From UBA7803 sp040219935 (GTDB lineage Bacteria; Pseudomonadota; Gammaproteobacteria; Pseudomonadales; Azotimanducaceae), in the NCBI GenBank assembly GCA_040219935.1, contig JAVJUA010000063.1, positions 310,001 through 374,000 on the forward strand: 64,000 nucleotides of DNA. Direction: 5' to 3'. Below, piece by piece: positions 16,309 through 25,353 of this stretch. Numbering within the stretch: position 1 is the first letter of the stretch; each line of letters opens with the position of its first letter. The notes beneath the pieces were generated by a model. That model had not been told where the DNA came from, made no database searches, and saw nothing but the letters and a program-made list of their open reading frames with translations. The position numbers and the translations under genes were made by a program.

Positions 16309-17822
16309 GCGTGGAGCGCGACGGCACCCGGCCGGTGCAGCAGACCATCTTCGAGCTCGGCCGCACCGGGCGCCGGGCCATGGCCCAGCAGGTGCCGGCG
16401 CCCGATGCGGCGGAGGCGTTGGCAGGCATCCCTGCGGCCGCGCTGCGGCAGACGCCGCCCGGGCTGCCGGAGGTGTCGGAGCTGCAGGTGGTGCGCCACT
16501 ACACCAACCTGTCGCGGCGCAACTTCTCCATCGACACCCAGTTCTACCCGCTGGGGTCCTGCACCATGAAGTACAACCCCCGAGGGGCGCATGCCGCCGC
16601 TATGCTGCCGGGCTTTCTGGCCCGTCACCCGCTGGCGCCGGAGGCGGCCAGCCAGGGCTTTCTTTCCTGTCTGTACGAACTCCAGGAGATCCTCAAGGAC
16701 GTCACCGGCATGCGCGGTGTGTCGCTGACGCCCATGGCGGGCGCCCAGGGCGAGTTCGCCGGGGTGGCCATGATCCGGGCCTACCACGCCGCCCGGGGCG
16801 ACCATCAGCGCACCGAGATCCTGGTGCCCAATGCCGCCCACGGCACTAATCCGGCCACGGCAGTGATGTGCGGCTACAAGGTGGCCGAGGTGCCCGTGGA
16901 CGACAGCGGCGACGTCGATCTGGAGGCCCTGAAGGCGGCGGTAGGGCCGCAGACGGCGGGTCTGATGATGACCAACCCCTCCACCTGCGGCGTTTTCGAG
17001 CGCCGGGTGGAGGCCATCGCCCGCACCGTCCATGACGCCGGCGGCCTGCTTTACTACGACGGCGCCAACCTCAACGCCATCCTCGGTCAGGTGAAGCCCG
17101 GCGACATGGGCTTCGACGTGCTGCACATGAACCTGCACAAGACCTTCGCCACGCCCCACGGCGGCGGCGGCCCGGGCGCCGGTCCGGTGGGTGTTGGTGA
17201 GCGTTTGCTTCCTTTCATGCCCACGCCCATCGTGGGGCGTGACGGCGACACCTACCGGTGGCTGACCGAGGCCGACCTGCCTCAGAGCATCGGCCGGCTG
17301 TCCGCCTTCGCCGGCAACGCCGGCATTCTGCTGCGCGCCCTGGCGTATGCCCTGATGCTGGGCCGGGAGGGCATGACGCGGGTCGGCCAGTACGCCACGC
17401 TGAATGCCAACTATCTGGCACGACGCCTCGAGCAGGCTGGCTTCGCGCTGGCCTATCCCGACCGGCGGGCGACCCATGAGTTCATACTCACTTTCGCCGA
17501 ACAGGCCAAGAAGCTTGAGGTCACGGCCATGGACGTGGCCAAGCGGCTGCTGGACTACGGCGTCCACTCGCCCACCACCTACTTCCCGCTGCTGGTGCCG
17601 GAGTGCTTCCTGGTGGAGCCCACCGAGACCGAAACCAAGGCCGAGCTGGACGCCTTCGTCGACGCCCTGGTGGCGATCCAGCGGGAGGCCGAAACCGATG
17701 CCGCGTTGGTGCGCAGCGCGCCGCACACCCTGCCGGTGCGCCGCCTCGACGACGTCAAGGCCGCCCGGGAGCTGGATCTGGTCTGGTCGGCGCCGACGGC
17801 GGAAGCCTCCGCCGACGCCTGA
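16305..17822 (+). CDS. gcvPB: Glycine dehydrogenase (decarboxylating) subunit 2
   Basis: C-terminal half of the split P protein and the one that carries PLP. The 505-residue protein contains MNLHKTFATPHGGGGPGAG, whose Lys forms the Schiff base with PLP. Other conserved segments are YTNLSRRNFSIDTQFYPLGS and GAQGEFAGVAMIRAYH. The ATG at 16305 overlaps the gcvPA stop (ATGA), ensuring balanced expression. The gene converges with the YyaL-like gene 3 bases downstream. Confidence 0.96.
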   Translation: MSVERDGTRPVQQTIFELGRTGRRAMAQQVPAPDAAEALAGIPAAALRQTPPGLPEVSELQVVRHYTNLSRRNFSIDTQFYPLGSCTMKYNPRGAHAAAMLPGFLARHPLAPEAASQGFLSCLYELQEILKDVTGMRGVSLTPMAGAQGEFAGVAMIRAYHAARGDHQRTEILVPNAAHGTNPATAVMCGYKVAEVPVDDSGDVDLEALKAAVGPQTAGLMMTNPSTCGVFERRVEAIARTVHDAGGLLYYDGANLNAILGQVKPGDMGFDVLHMNLHKTFATPHGGGGPGAGPVGVGERLLPFMPTPIVGRDGDTYRWLTEADLPQSIGRLSAFAGNAGILLRALAYALMLGREGMTRVGQYATLNANYLARRLEQAGFALAYPDRRATHEFILTFAEQAKKLEVTAMDVAKRLLDYGVHSPTTYFPLLVPECFLVEPTETETKAELDAFVDALVAIQREAETDAALVRSAPHTLPVRRLDDVKAARELDLVWSAPTAEASADA

Positions 17823-17825
17823 TCC

Positions 17826-19910
17826 TCAGGCCAGCAGGGCGCGGAAGGCCGCCAGATCGTCCACCGGCGCGCTGCACTGCAAGCCGTCGCAGCGGTAGGC
17901 GACCACCTTCTGGCGCAGTTCGGCGCTCACCAACCTGGGCAGCTGGGCCGGTAGGGTGGCGGCCCGGTCGTAGGGCACCGCGAATACGGCGCGCCGCGGG
18001 TGGTAGCCCTGGCGCGCGGCTGCGAGCCAGGGGCCCAGGGCGTCAGCCGGGCCGCGGATGATGATCTGCTCCGGGCCGCTCTCTACCTGCCGGGCCGCGG
18101 TCACCAGGGCGGCATGGGCGGCGGGATACTGCGCCGCTCGCGGCAACGCCCAATCGATCGTTCGGGCCGCGGCGTCGAGATAGCGTGGTTCCCCGAGCAG
18201 GTGCCCCAGTGCCGACAGGGCACGGGCGGCCACGGCGTTGCCGGCGGGCAGGGCATCGTCCTGAATCGGTTTCGGCCGATGGAACAGGTCGTGCTGGCCG
18301 TGGGGGGTGAAGAAGAAGCCGCCGTCCGCGTCCTCGAACCGGGACAGCAGGGTATCCGCCAGAGCCCGGGCGAACTCGGCGTCGGCGTCGTCCCAGCGCG
18401 CCGACAGCAGCGCCACCAGACCGTCGATCACGCAGGCGTAGTCGTCGAGAAAGCCGGGGTGGCCGAGCTGACCCTGCCGCCAGGAGGCATACAGGGTGCC
18501 TTCGTCGTAGAGCCGCTGACGCAGAAACCGGGCCGCCTGTTCGGCCGCCGCCAGCCAGTCGTCGCGGTCGCGACGCAGTGCCGCGTCGGTCAGGCCGCGC
18601 ACCGCGAGCCCGTTCCAGGCCGCCAGCACCTTGTCGTCGAGCCCGGGGCGGGGACGGGTCTCGCGTGCGGCCAGCAGCTTGGCCCGGGCGGCGCCGAGAC
18701 GCCGGGCGGCGGTATCCGGGTCCAGCGACAGGCGTTCCACCACCGACCGCCAGGCGTCGGTGCGGTGCAGAATCCAGGTCCCCTCGAAGCCGGCGGGCTT
18801 GTCGAGGCCGTACAGGGTCTCCACCAGCAGGTACTCGTCGTCGTCGAGCAGGCGCCGGACCTCGGGTTTGCGCCAGACGTAGTAGCGCCCCTCCGCGCCC
18901 TCCGAGTCGGCATCCAGGGCGGCGTAGAAGCCGCCGTCCGGGTGCCGCAGCTCACGCAGCAGCCAGTCGGCGGTGCCGGACAGCGCGTGGTCGAACAACG
19001 GGTCAGCCGCCACGCCCAGGGCGTCGCTGTACAGCGACAGCAGCTGCGCATTGTCGTAAAGCATCTTCTCGAAGTGGGGCACGTGCCAGTGGCGGTCGGT
19101 AGCGTAGCGGCAGAAGCCGCCGCCCAGATGGTCGTAGATGCCGCCCCGAGCCATGCGGGTGAGGGTGGTCATGACCATGTCCAGCGCCTCCCGGTCGGCG
19201 TCGCCCCGGCGCCGGCCCTGGTCCCAGCCCTGCAGCAGCGCGTCCACGGCCGCCGGCATCGGGAACTTGGGCGCGCGGCCGAAGCCGCCGGCGGCGGCGT
19301 CGTACTGGCCGCCGAGGGTGGCGCGGGCCGCCTGCCACAGCGCTTCCGCGCCGCCGTTCTCGGCGCTGCCGTTCTCGGCGTCGGCGGCGTCGTCGAGGCG
19401 CTCGAACAGGGCCGACAGCCGGGTGCCCTGCTCACGCAGCTCGTCGCGGCGCTCGGCGAACACGGTGGCGATGCGGGTCAGCACGTCGACGAACGACGGC
19501 AGCCCGTGGCGGGACGTGCGCGGAAAGTAGGTGCCGCTGAAGAAGGGCACCAGGGTATCCGGGTCGAGAAAGGCCGTCAGCGGCCAGCCGCCGCCCTGCT
19601 GATTCAGGAGTTGATGGGCAAGCTGGTAGATCCGGTCCAGGTCCGGGCGCTCCTCCCGGTCTACCTTGACGTTGACGAAGTGGGCGTTCATGACCTCGGC
19701 CGTATCCGCATCCTCGAACGACTCGTGGGCCATGACATGGCACCAGTGGCAGGCGGAGTAGCCCACCGACAGCAGGATCGGCCGGCCCGTTTCCCGGGCC
19801 AGGGCGATGGCCTGGTCGTCCCAGGGCTGCCATGCCACCGGGTTGCCGGCGTGCTGCAGCAGGTAGGGGCTGGCGGTGGTGGCGAGGCGGTTCTGGGCGA
19901 TATCGGTCAT
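17826..19910 (-). CDS. Thioredoxin-domain protein, YyaL/SPATA20 family
   Basis: A 694-residue protein of the DUF255/YyaL family, known in animals as spermatogenesis-associated protein 20. The N-terminal thioredoxin-like domain carries SVGYSACHWCHVMAHESF, with a CHWC redox pair near residue 52. It continues VNVKVDREERPDLDR and GGWPLTAFLDP. The rest resembles an (alpha/alpha)6 barrel of the glycosidase/epimerase type (GGIYDHLGGGFCRY, HFEKMLYDNAQLL). The biochemical role of the family is not established. It stands alone and is divergent from rppH. Confidence 0.92.
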   Translation of the reverse strand: MTDIAQNRLATTASPYLLQHAGNPVAWQPWDDQAIALARETGRPILLSVGYSACHWCHVMAHESFEDADTAEVMNAHFVNVKVDREERPDLDRIYQLAHQLLNQQGGGWPLTAFLDPDTLVPFFSGTYFPRTSRHGLPSFVDVLTRIATVFAERRDELREQGTRLSALFERLDDAADAENGSAENGGAEALWQAARATLGGQYDAAAGGFGRAPKFPMPAAVDALLQGWDQGRRRGDADREALDMVMTTLTRMARGGIYDHLGGGFCRYATDRHWHVPHFEKMLYDNAQLLSLYSDALGVAADPLFDHALSGTADWLLRELRHPDGGFYAALDADSEGAEGRYYVWRKPEVRRLLDDDEYLLVETLYGLDKPAGFEGTWILHRTDAWRSVVERLSLDPDTAARRLGAARAKLLAARETRPRPGLDDKVLAAWNGLAVRGLTDAALRRDRDDWLAAAEQAARFLRQRLYDEGTLYASWRQGQLGHPGFLDDYACVIDGLVALLSARWDDADAEFARALADTLLSRFEDADGGFFFTPHGQHDLFHRPKPIQDDALPAGNAVAARALSALGHLLGEPRYLDAAARTIDWALPRAAQYPAAHAALVTAARQVESGPEQIIIRGPADALGPWLAAARQGYHPRRAVFAVPYDRAATLPAQLPRLVSAELRQKVVAYRCDGLQCSAPVDDLAAFRALLA

Positions 19911-19948
19911 GGCGGCTCCGGACGAGGTCCCCGTTGGTATTTTCCTGG

Positions 19949-19965
19949 CGATTGAGGTTCAATCG
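19949..19965. repeat. Perfect inverted repeat between yyaL-like gene and rppH
   Basis: CGATTGA-GGT-TCAATCG is a perfect 7-bp inverted repeat with a 3-base centre, 28 bases before the rppH start and 38 bases before the divergent gene. It could be an operator for either gene or a hairpin at the 5' end of the rppH mRNA. No family can be assigned. Confidence 0.5.
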
Positions 19966-19993
19966 GGGACGTTAGACATTGGACATTATCACC

Positions 19994-20518
19994 GTGGTTG
20001 ATGCAGACGGTTTCCGGCCGAACGTCGGGATCGTCCTCTCCAACGACCTGGGGCAGGTGCTGTGGGCGCGCCGTGTCGGCGGCCAGGATGCCTGGCAGTT
20101 TCCCCAGGGCGGCATCAACGAGGACGAGACCCTGGAACAGGCACTGTACCGCGAACTCTACGAGGAGGTGGGCCTGCTGCCCGACAGCGTGCAGATCCTG
20201 GCGCGGACCCGCGGCTGGTTGCGGTATCGGTTGCCCAAGCGGCTGCGACGTTACAACTCCACCCCGGGCTTTCAGGGCCAGAAGCAGAAATGGTTCCTGC
20301 TGCGCATGCTGTGCGACGATGCCGAGGTGGCGTTCAACGGCAGCGACAAGCCCGAATTCGATCATTGGCGCTGGGTCAGCTACTGGTACCCGGTCTGCCA
20401 GGTGGTCGACTTCAAGCGTGACGTGTACCGGCGCGCGTTGATGGAGCTGGCGCCCCATCTGCCGTATCAGCGCTGCGCGTCCGCGGCGCGCCCGGGGTCC
20501 GGAGCGCCTGGATGCTGA
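19994..20518 (+). CDS. rppH: RNA pyrophosphohydrolase
   Basis: Removes pyrophosphate from the 5' triphosphate of mRNA and so starts RNase E-dependent decay. The Nudix box is GGINEDETLEQALYRELYEEVGL, with the catalytic REX2EE-type residues. The family N-terminus is DADGFRPNVGIVL. I chose GTG at 19994 because the protein then begins VVDADGFRPNVG, exactly where homologues begin; TTG at 19979 would add 5 residues. At 174 residues it is normal. The stop overlaps ptsP by 7 bases, the same rppH-ptsP pair as in Pseudomonas and Escherichia. Confidence 0.95.
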   Translation: MVDADGFRPNVGIVLSNDLGQVLWARRVGGQDAWQFPQGGINEDETLEQALYRELYEEVGLLPDSVQILARTRGWLRYRLPKRLRRYNSTPGFQGQKQKWFLLRMLCDDAEVAFNGSDKPEFDHWRWVSYWYPVCQVVDFKRDVYRRALMELAPHLPYQRCASAARPGSGAPGC

Positions 20519-22797
20519 CAACCCTCCGGCGCATCGTTCAGGATGTCGCCGCCGCAAGCTCGTTTCAGGACGCCCTGCGGATCATCGTCCGCGACGTCCG
20601 CGAGGCGCTCGGCACCGAGGTGTGCTCCATCTACCTGCTGAGCCCCGAGGGCGATCGCTACCTGTTCGTCGCCACCGAGGGGCTGAATCAGGAGGCGGTG
20701 GGCAAGCTGTCGCTGGCCCTGGGCGAGGGCCTCACCACCCTGGTGGCCGAGCGCGCCGAGCCCATCAACCTCGAGAACGCCAGCGTCCACCCGCGCTTCC
20801 GCTACATCCCCGAGATCGGCGAAGAGCCCTTCAACGCCTTCCTGGGCGTGCCGGTCATTCATCACCGCCAGGTGCTTGGCGTGCTGGTGGTGCAGCAGCG
20901 CGACAAGCGGCGCTTCGACGAGAGCGAAGAGGCGTTCCTGGTGACGCTGTCGGCGCAGCTCGCCACGGTCATGGCCCACGCCGAGGCGACGGGCGACATT
21001 CAGAAGATCTTCGACGCCTGGAGCGGGCGCGTCTCGGATGCCACCGACGCCATGTTCCGCGGCGTCGCCGGTGCGCCCGGGGTGGCCATCGGCTCGGCCG
21101 TGGTGGTGCAGCCGCCGGCCAGCCTGGAGGGCGTGCCTGAGCGCGAGGCCGAAGACGTCACCACCGAGCTGCTGGTGCTCGATCGGGCCATCAACGCCGT
21201 GCGCGAGGACATCCGCCGCATCGGCGAGGAGTACGCCCAGAGCCTGCCCCGGGAGGAGCTGGCGCTGTTCGACGCCTATCTGCACATGCTCGACGACAAC
21301 GCGCTGGCCGGCGACATGCGCGAGCGGGTGCGCCGCGGCGTCTGGGCGCAGGGGGCGCTCAAGCAGGTGATCCGCGAGCACGTGCGCCGCTTCGAGGCCA
21401 TGGACGACCCGTATCTGCGCGAGCGCGGCGCCGACGTCCAGGATCTGGGGCTCAGGGTGCTCGCCTACCTGCAGGACATTCGCGCCCGCAAGACCCACTT
21501 TCCCAAGGATTCCGTGCTGGTGGGTCACGAGGTGACGCCGAGCATGCTCGCCAACGTGCCGCCGGAGAACCTGAAGGGCATCGTCTCGGTGCGCGGCTCC
21601 GGCAGCTCCCACGTGGCCATCCTGGCGCGCGCCCTCGACATTCCGGCGGTGATGGGCGCCGTCGATCTGCCCATTGCCGACCTGGACGGCCAGCCCATCA
21701 TCGTCGACGGCTTTTACGGCGAGGTGTTCCTCAAGCCGTCGTCCCACCTCGCCGACAGCTACAAATCGCTGATCGAGGAGGAGCGGGAGTTCGCCAGCGA
21801 GCTGGAAGAGCTCAAGGAGCTGCCGTCCATCACCCTCGACGGCTGGCGGGTGCGATTGTGGGTCAACATCGGCCTCTCCGGCGACATCTCGCGCTCGCTG
21901 GACCGCGGCGCCGAGGGCATCGGCCTGTTCCGCACCGAAGTGCCGTTCATGACCAAGGACCGGTTCCCCACCGAGGAGGAGCAGCGCGTCATCTATCGCG
22001 AGCACATGGAGGCGTTCGAGCCGCGGCCGGTGACCATGCGCAGCCTCGACATCGGCGGCGACAAGGCGTTGTCGTACTTCCCCATCATCGAGGAGAACCC
22101 GTTCCTGGGCTGGCGCGGCATCCGCGTCACCCTGGATCACCCCGAGATCTTCATGGTGCAGGCCCGGGCCATGATCAAGGCCAATGCCGGGCTGCGCGGC
22201 GAGCTGCGCATCATGCTGCCCATGATCTCCAGCATGTCCGAGGTGGAGGAAGCCAAGGCGCTCATCCACCGGGCCTACATCGAGGTGCTCGAGGAGGGGG
22301 TGCAGGTCAAGCAGCCGCTGGTGGGGGTGATGGTTGAGGTGCCGGCGGCCGTCTACCAGGCCCGCCAGCTCGCGCGCCGGGTCGATTTCCTGGCGGTGGG
22401 TTCCAATGATCTGACCCAGTACATGCTGGCCGTGGACCGCAACAATCCGCGTGTTGCAGACCTCTATCAGGAGACCCATCCCGCGGTGCTGGCCGCCATC
22501 CGCGAGGTGGCGCGGGCCGGCCACCACGAGAACACCTACGTGGGCATCTGCGGCGAGCTGGCCGGCTCGCCCATCGGCGCTGTGCTGCTGATGGCCATGG
22601 GCTATCACGTGCTGTCGATGAACGCGACAAACCTGCCCAAGGTGAAGTGGGTGATTCGCAGCATCAAGCGCAGCGACGCCCGGCGCATGCTGGCCCGGGT
22701 GCTGCGCATGAGCACGGCCGAGGAGGTGCAGTCGTTCATGCGCGCCCAGCTCACCAAGGCCGGGCTCGGCCGGGTGGTGCCCAGCTATCACGGCTAA
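20512..22797 (+). CDS. ptsP: Phosphoenolpyruvate-protein phosphotransferase PtsP (EI-Ntr)
   Basis: First enzyme of the nitrogen-related phosphotransferase chain; takes phosphate from PEP and passes it to NPr and EIIA-Ntr. The 761-residue protein starts with a GAF domain (about residues 1-160), which in EI-Ntr senses nitrogen status through glutamine and 2-oxoglutarate. The EI part contains the phospho-His swivelling loop GSGSSHVAILARALDIPAV near residue 365, and the PEP-binding barrel has ILRVGSNDLTQY-like VGSNDLTQYMLAVDRN. NPr and EIIA-Ntr are not in the window. Confidence 0.96.
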   Translation: MLTTLRRIVQDVAAASSFQDALRIIVRDVREALGTEVCSIYLLSPEGDRYLFVATEGLNQEAVGKLSLALGEGLTTLVAERAEPINLENASVHPRFRYIPEIGEEPFNAFLGVPVIHHRQVLGVLVVQQRDKRRFDESEEAFLVTLSAQLATVMAHAEATGDIQKIFDAWSGRVSDATDAMFRGVAGAPGVAIGSAVVVQPPASLEGVPEREAEDVTTELLVLDRAINAVREDIRRIGEEYAQSLPREELALFDAYLHMLDDNALAGDMRERVRRGVWAQGALKQVIREHVRRFEAMDDPYLRERGADVQDLGLRVLAYLQDIRARKTHFPKDSVLVGHEVTPSMLANVPPENLKGIVSVRGSGSSHVAILARALDIPAVMGAVDLPIADLDGQPIIVDGFYGEVFLKPSSHLADSYKSLIEEEREFASELEELKELPSITLDGWRVRLWVNIGLSGDISRSLDRGAEGIGLFRTEVPFMTKDRFPTEEEQRVIYREHMEAFEPRPVTMRSLDIGGDKALSYFPIIEENPFLGWRGIRVTLDHPEIFMVQARAMIKANAGLRGELRIMLPMISSMSEVEEAKALIHRAYIEVLEEGVQVKQPLVGVMVEVPAAVYQARQLARRVDFLAVGSNDLTQYMLAVDRNNPRVADLYQETHPAVLAAIREVARAGHHENTYVGICGELAGSPIGAVLLMAMGYHVLSMNATNLPKVKWVIRSIKRSDARRMLARVLRMSTAEEVQSFMRAQLTKAGLGRVVPSYHG

Positions 22798-22806
22798 GCC
22801 GCGGGC

Positions 22807-24414
22807 TCAGACGGCGTCGGGGCGCTCGCCGTTGGCGGGGCTGGCGCCGGCAGCCGCGGTCAGGTGGTTCCGGCCGCGGGCCGTGGCAAAGGCCGCGCCC
22901 AGCCGTTCGCCGGCGCTGCGCTCACGGATGGTGTCCACGAACCACCACTCGCCCTGGGCACGCTCGGCGTCGACGTCCAGCAGCAGATAGCCCTTCTCCC
23001 GCAGGTTCACGTGCCGGATGTGGGGGCGGTCGCGCACCAGCATGGCCTCTCGGGCGCGAAGCTGCTCCGGCTCGCCGCCAATGCCCGGCGACGTCACCGA
23101 GGTGGTGACCATCTCCACCGCCAGCGAGCCCCGGCCGCTGGCGCGGTCGTATCTGCTGCTCATGGGATCCGGGGTCACGTCCATGGCCCAGGCGGTGTGA
23201 ATGTCGCCGGTCAGGATCACCGTGTCGTCGATGCGCTCGGTGGCGAGTTGGTCCAGCACCGCCTGCCGCGACGCCGGGTAGCCGTCCCACTGGTCGGTGT
23301 TGAGCAGCAGCCCGTCCTCACCGATGAGCTGGGCGAACATGAGCTGCTGGCCGATCAGACGCCAGGCGCTGCCGTGACGGACGCTGCCGCGCAGCCGCTC
23401 CGCCAGCCAGGCGTGCTGGTCGGCGCCGAGCAGCGTGTGGCCGGGGTCCGCCATGGCGGCCGCTGCGGCGCGGTCCGGAATCTGCCGGCTGCGGCCATGC
23501 AGGCGGGTGTCGAGCATGATCAGGTCGGCCAGGTCGCCGAGCCGGAAGCTGCGGTAGATGAACGGGCCGTCGGCGCCCGGCTGCTCGCGGATCGGCAGCC
23601 ACTCGTGATAGGCGCGCACGGCCGCCGTCTTGCGCGCGGCCCAATCCCCCTGGCCGCGGTCCGGATGGTGGTTCTCGGCGCCGTCGCGCCAGGCGTTGTT
23701 GGCGCTCTCGTGATCGTCCCAGACGCAGATCCAGGGATGCTGGCGGTGGGCCTCCTGCAGGTCCGGGTCCGACTTGTACTGGGCGTGGCGCTGCCGGTAG
23801 TCGGCCAGCGTCACGATCTCGCGGGGCGGCTGGTGCGACCGGCCGAACTCGGCGCCGTCGCCGTAGGCTTTGGGCGCGTACTCGTAGAGGTAGTCGCCCA
23901 GGTGCAGCACCAGGTCGAGGTCGGCGCGGGCGGCAATGCGAGCGTAGGCATTGAAGTAGCCGAACGGCAGGTTCGAGCAGCTTGCCACGGCGATGCGCAG
24001 GCGGCTGACCGTGCGCTCCGGCAGGGTGCGCGTGCGCCCCACCGGGCTTGCCTCGCCGGCCGCATTGAAGCGGTAGTAGTAGCTGCGCCCGGGGGCGAGG
24101 CCGACGGCGTCCACCTTGACCGTATGGTCACGCTCCGGCAGGGCGGTGACCACGCCCTGGTTGACGATGCGGCGGAACTGCGGGTCCGCGGCCATCTCCC
24201 AACGCACGGGCACCGGCGTCGCATCTGCAGTGGTCACCCGGGTCCAGACGATGACACGGTCGCCGAGCGGATCGCCGCTGGCCACCCCATGCCGGAACAC
24301 GCCGGTGTCCGCGGCAGCCGCCACCCGGGCCGTGCCGGCCGGCGCGGCGCAGCCCGCGGCGCCGGCAACGGCCAGCAGCGATCCTGTGGCGACGAACGCG
24401 CGGCGACTGACCAT
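22807..24414 (-). CDS. phoD: PhoD-family alkaline phosphatase / phosphodiesterase
   Basis: A secreted metal-dependent phosphatase that releases phosphate from mono- and diesters. The 535-residue protein starts MVSRRAFVATGSLLAVAGAA, a twin-arginine type signal followed by a lipobox-like AGAAGC, so it may be an exported lipoprotein. The PhoD N-domain has GVASGDPLGDRVIVWTRVT. The metallophosphatase core has LHLGDYLYEYA, the signature WDDHESANNAWRDG and a GDIHTAW near residue 400. It converges with ptsP and precedes an NRDE-family gene. No Pho box is obvious upstream. Confidence 0.92.
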   Translation of the reverse strand: MVSRRAFVATGSLLAVAGAAGCAAPAGTARVAAAADTGVFRHGVASGDPLGDRVIVWTRVTTADATPVPVRWEMAADPQFRRIVNQGVVTALPERDHTVKVDAVGLAPGRSYYYRFNAAGEASPVGRTRTLPERTVSRLRIAVASCSNLPFGYFNAYARIAARADLDLVLHLGDYLYEYAPKAYGDGAEFGRSHQPPREIVTLADYRQRHAQYKSDPDLQEAHRQHPWICVWDDHESANNAWRDGAENHHPDRGQGDWAARKTAAVRAYHEWLPIREQPGADGPFIYRSFRLGDLADLIMLDTRLHGRSRQIPDRAAAAAMADPGHTLLGADQHAWLAERLRGSVRHGSAWRLIGQQLMFAQLIGEDGLLLNTDQWDGYPASRQAVLDQLATERIDDTVILTGDIHTAWAMDVTPDPMSSRYDRASGRGSLAVEMVTTSVTSPGIGGEPEQLRAREAMLVRDRPHIRHVNLREKGYLLLDVDAERAQGEWWFVDTIRERSAGERLGAAFATARGRNHLTAAAGASPANGERPDAV

Positions 24415-24503
24415 GGCGGGCTCCCTGTCTGTTGGCGCTCACACGTTAGCGGCGCGGCGTGACCCTGTCATCACAGCGCCGCAGCCATCGGTGCCGCGGC
24501 GGG

Positions 24504-25289
24504 TCAGGCGCCGGGGTCGAGCTCGGTGCGTATCTCTACCCGGTCGCCGGGCACGCCGCCGGCGCCGTAGGCCTGCTCGATGAAGTGAATGCTGCCGCGG
24601 CCGTCGCCGCGTCGGCCGCCGCTACTGCGGCGGATCACCAGCGCCGTGCTGGCGCGGGTGCCGTACTCCTCGCCGACGATGAAGCAGGGCGCCACCCGGC
24701 GCTCCAGCTCCAGCGGACGACCGCGGCGTGGCAGCACCTCGTCCGGCGGCACGCTGCGGTCGGCCAGCAGCGCAATCAGCGCTTCCGGATCGGCGCCGGC
24801 GGCGATGACGTCGGCCAGGGCCGCGCTGCCGCTCACCACCTTGGGCCAGCGGGCGCCGAGCTCGGCGTTGGCGAGGCCGTAGACGCCCGGCTCCAGGTCC
24901 TGGGTGTGCCCGCGGTTCGACGTGTACACCAGCGCCTGGCCGTCCCACAGCAGGAGGTTGAAGCCACGATACGACAGCCCGTGCAGGGCGTGGGCGTAGT
25001 CGTGGGCCGGCGCGGCGCCGGCCAGAAAGGCCTCCGGCAGCCGGCCGCGACTGTGCGGCGCGTCCGATGGCCCCTCCTCGGCGAAGTTGGTGACCGTGGC
25101 GAAGCGGCCGCGCCGGCTGACCCCCAGCCAGGTGCCGCCGGCCGACAGGTCACGGCCCGCCAGCAGGTGCGGCGCATCCGCCCAGAAATGTGCGCCGCTG
25201 GCCGGCCGCGCGTAGAATTCGTCGCGATTGGCGGCGACCACCAGCGGGCACTCTCCGTGCGGGTCGTAGGCAAACAGCACCAGGCACAT
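24504..25289 (-). CDS. NRDE (TANGO2-like) family protein
   Basis: A 261-residue member of the NRDE/TANGO2 family, named for the motif seen here as VAANRDEFYARPA near residue 20. The protein starts MCLVLFAYDP, with Cys2 as a possible N-terminal nucleophile as in Ntn hydrolases. GGTWLGVSRRGRFATVTNF is also conserved. In animals TANGO2 has been linked to heme and lipid handling; the bacterial role is not established. It lies downstream of nothing in the same direction and is divergent from lgt. Confidence 0.88.
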   Translation of the reverse strand: MCLVLFAYDPHGECPLVVAANRDEFYARPASGAHFWADAPHLLAGRDLSAGGTWLGVSRRGRFATVTNFAEEGPSDAPHSRGRLPEAFLAGAAPAHDYAHALHGLSYRGFNLLLWDGQALVYTSNRGHTQDLEPGVYGLANAELGARWPKVVSGSAALADVIAAGADPEALIALLADRSVPPDEVLPRRGRPLELERRVAPCFIVGEEYGTRASTALVIRRSSGGRRGDGRGSIHFIEQAYGAGGVPGDRVEIRTELDPGA

Positions 25290-25353
25290 GGTTCCAATGG
25301 CGGCGTGATGATGGTGCGGCAGTGTAGCAAACGAGCCTTGGAGGGTTCCGCCG

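Noticed and set aside
18000..19955. 651-codon plus-strand frame opposite the YyaL-like gene
   Set aside because: A shadow of a GC-rich coding region; composition is not protein-like, and the opposite strand has a full family match.
20467..22791. 774-codon antisense frame opposite ptsP
   Set aside because: Histidine- and arginine-rich composition typical of the reverse frame of a GC-rich gene; ptsP on the other strand has every expected motif.
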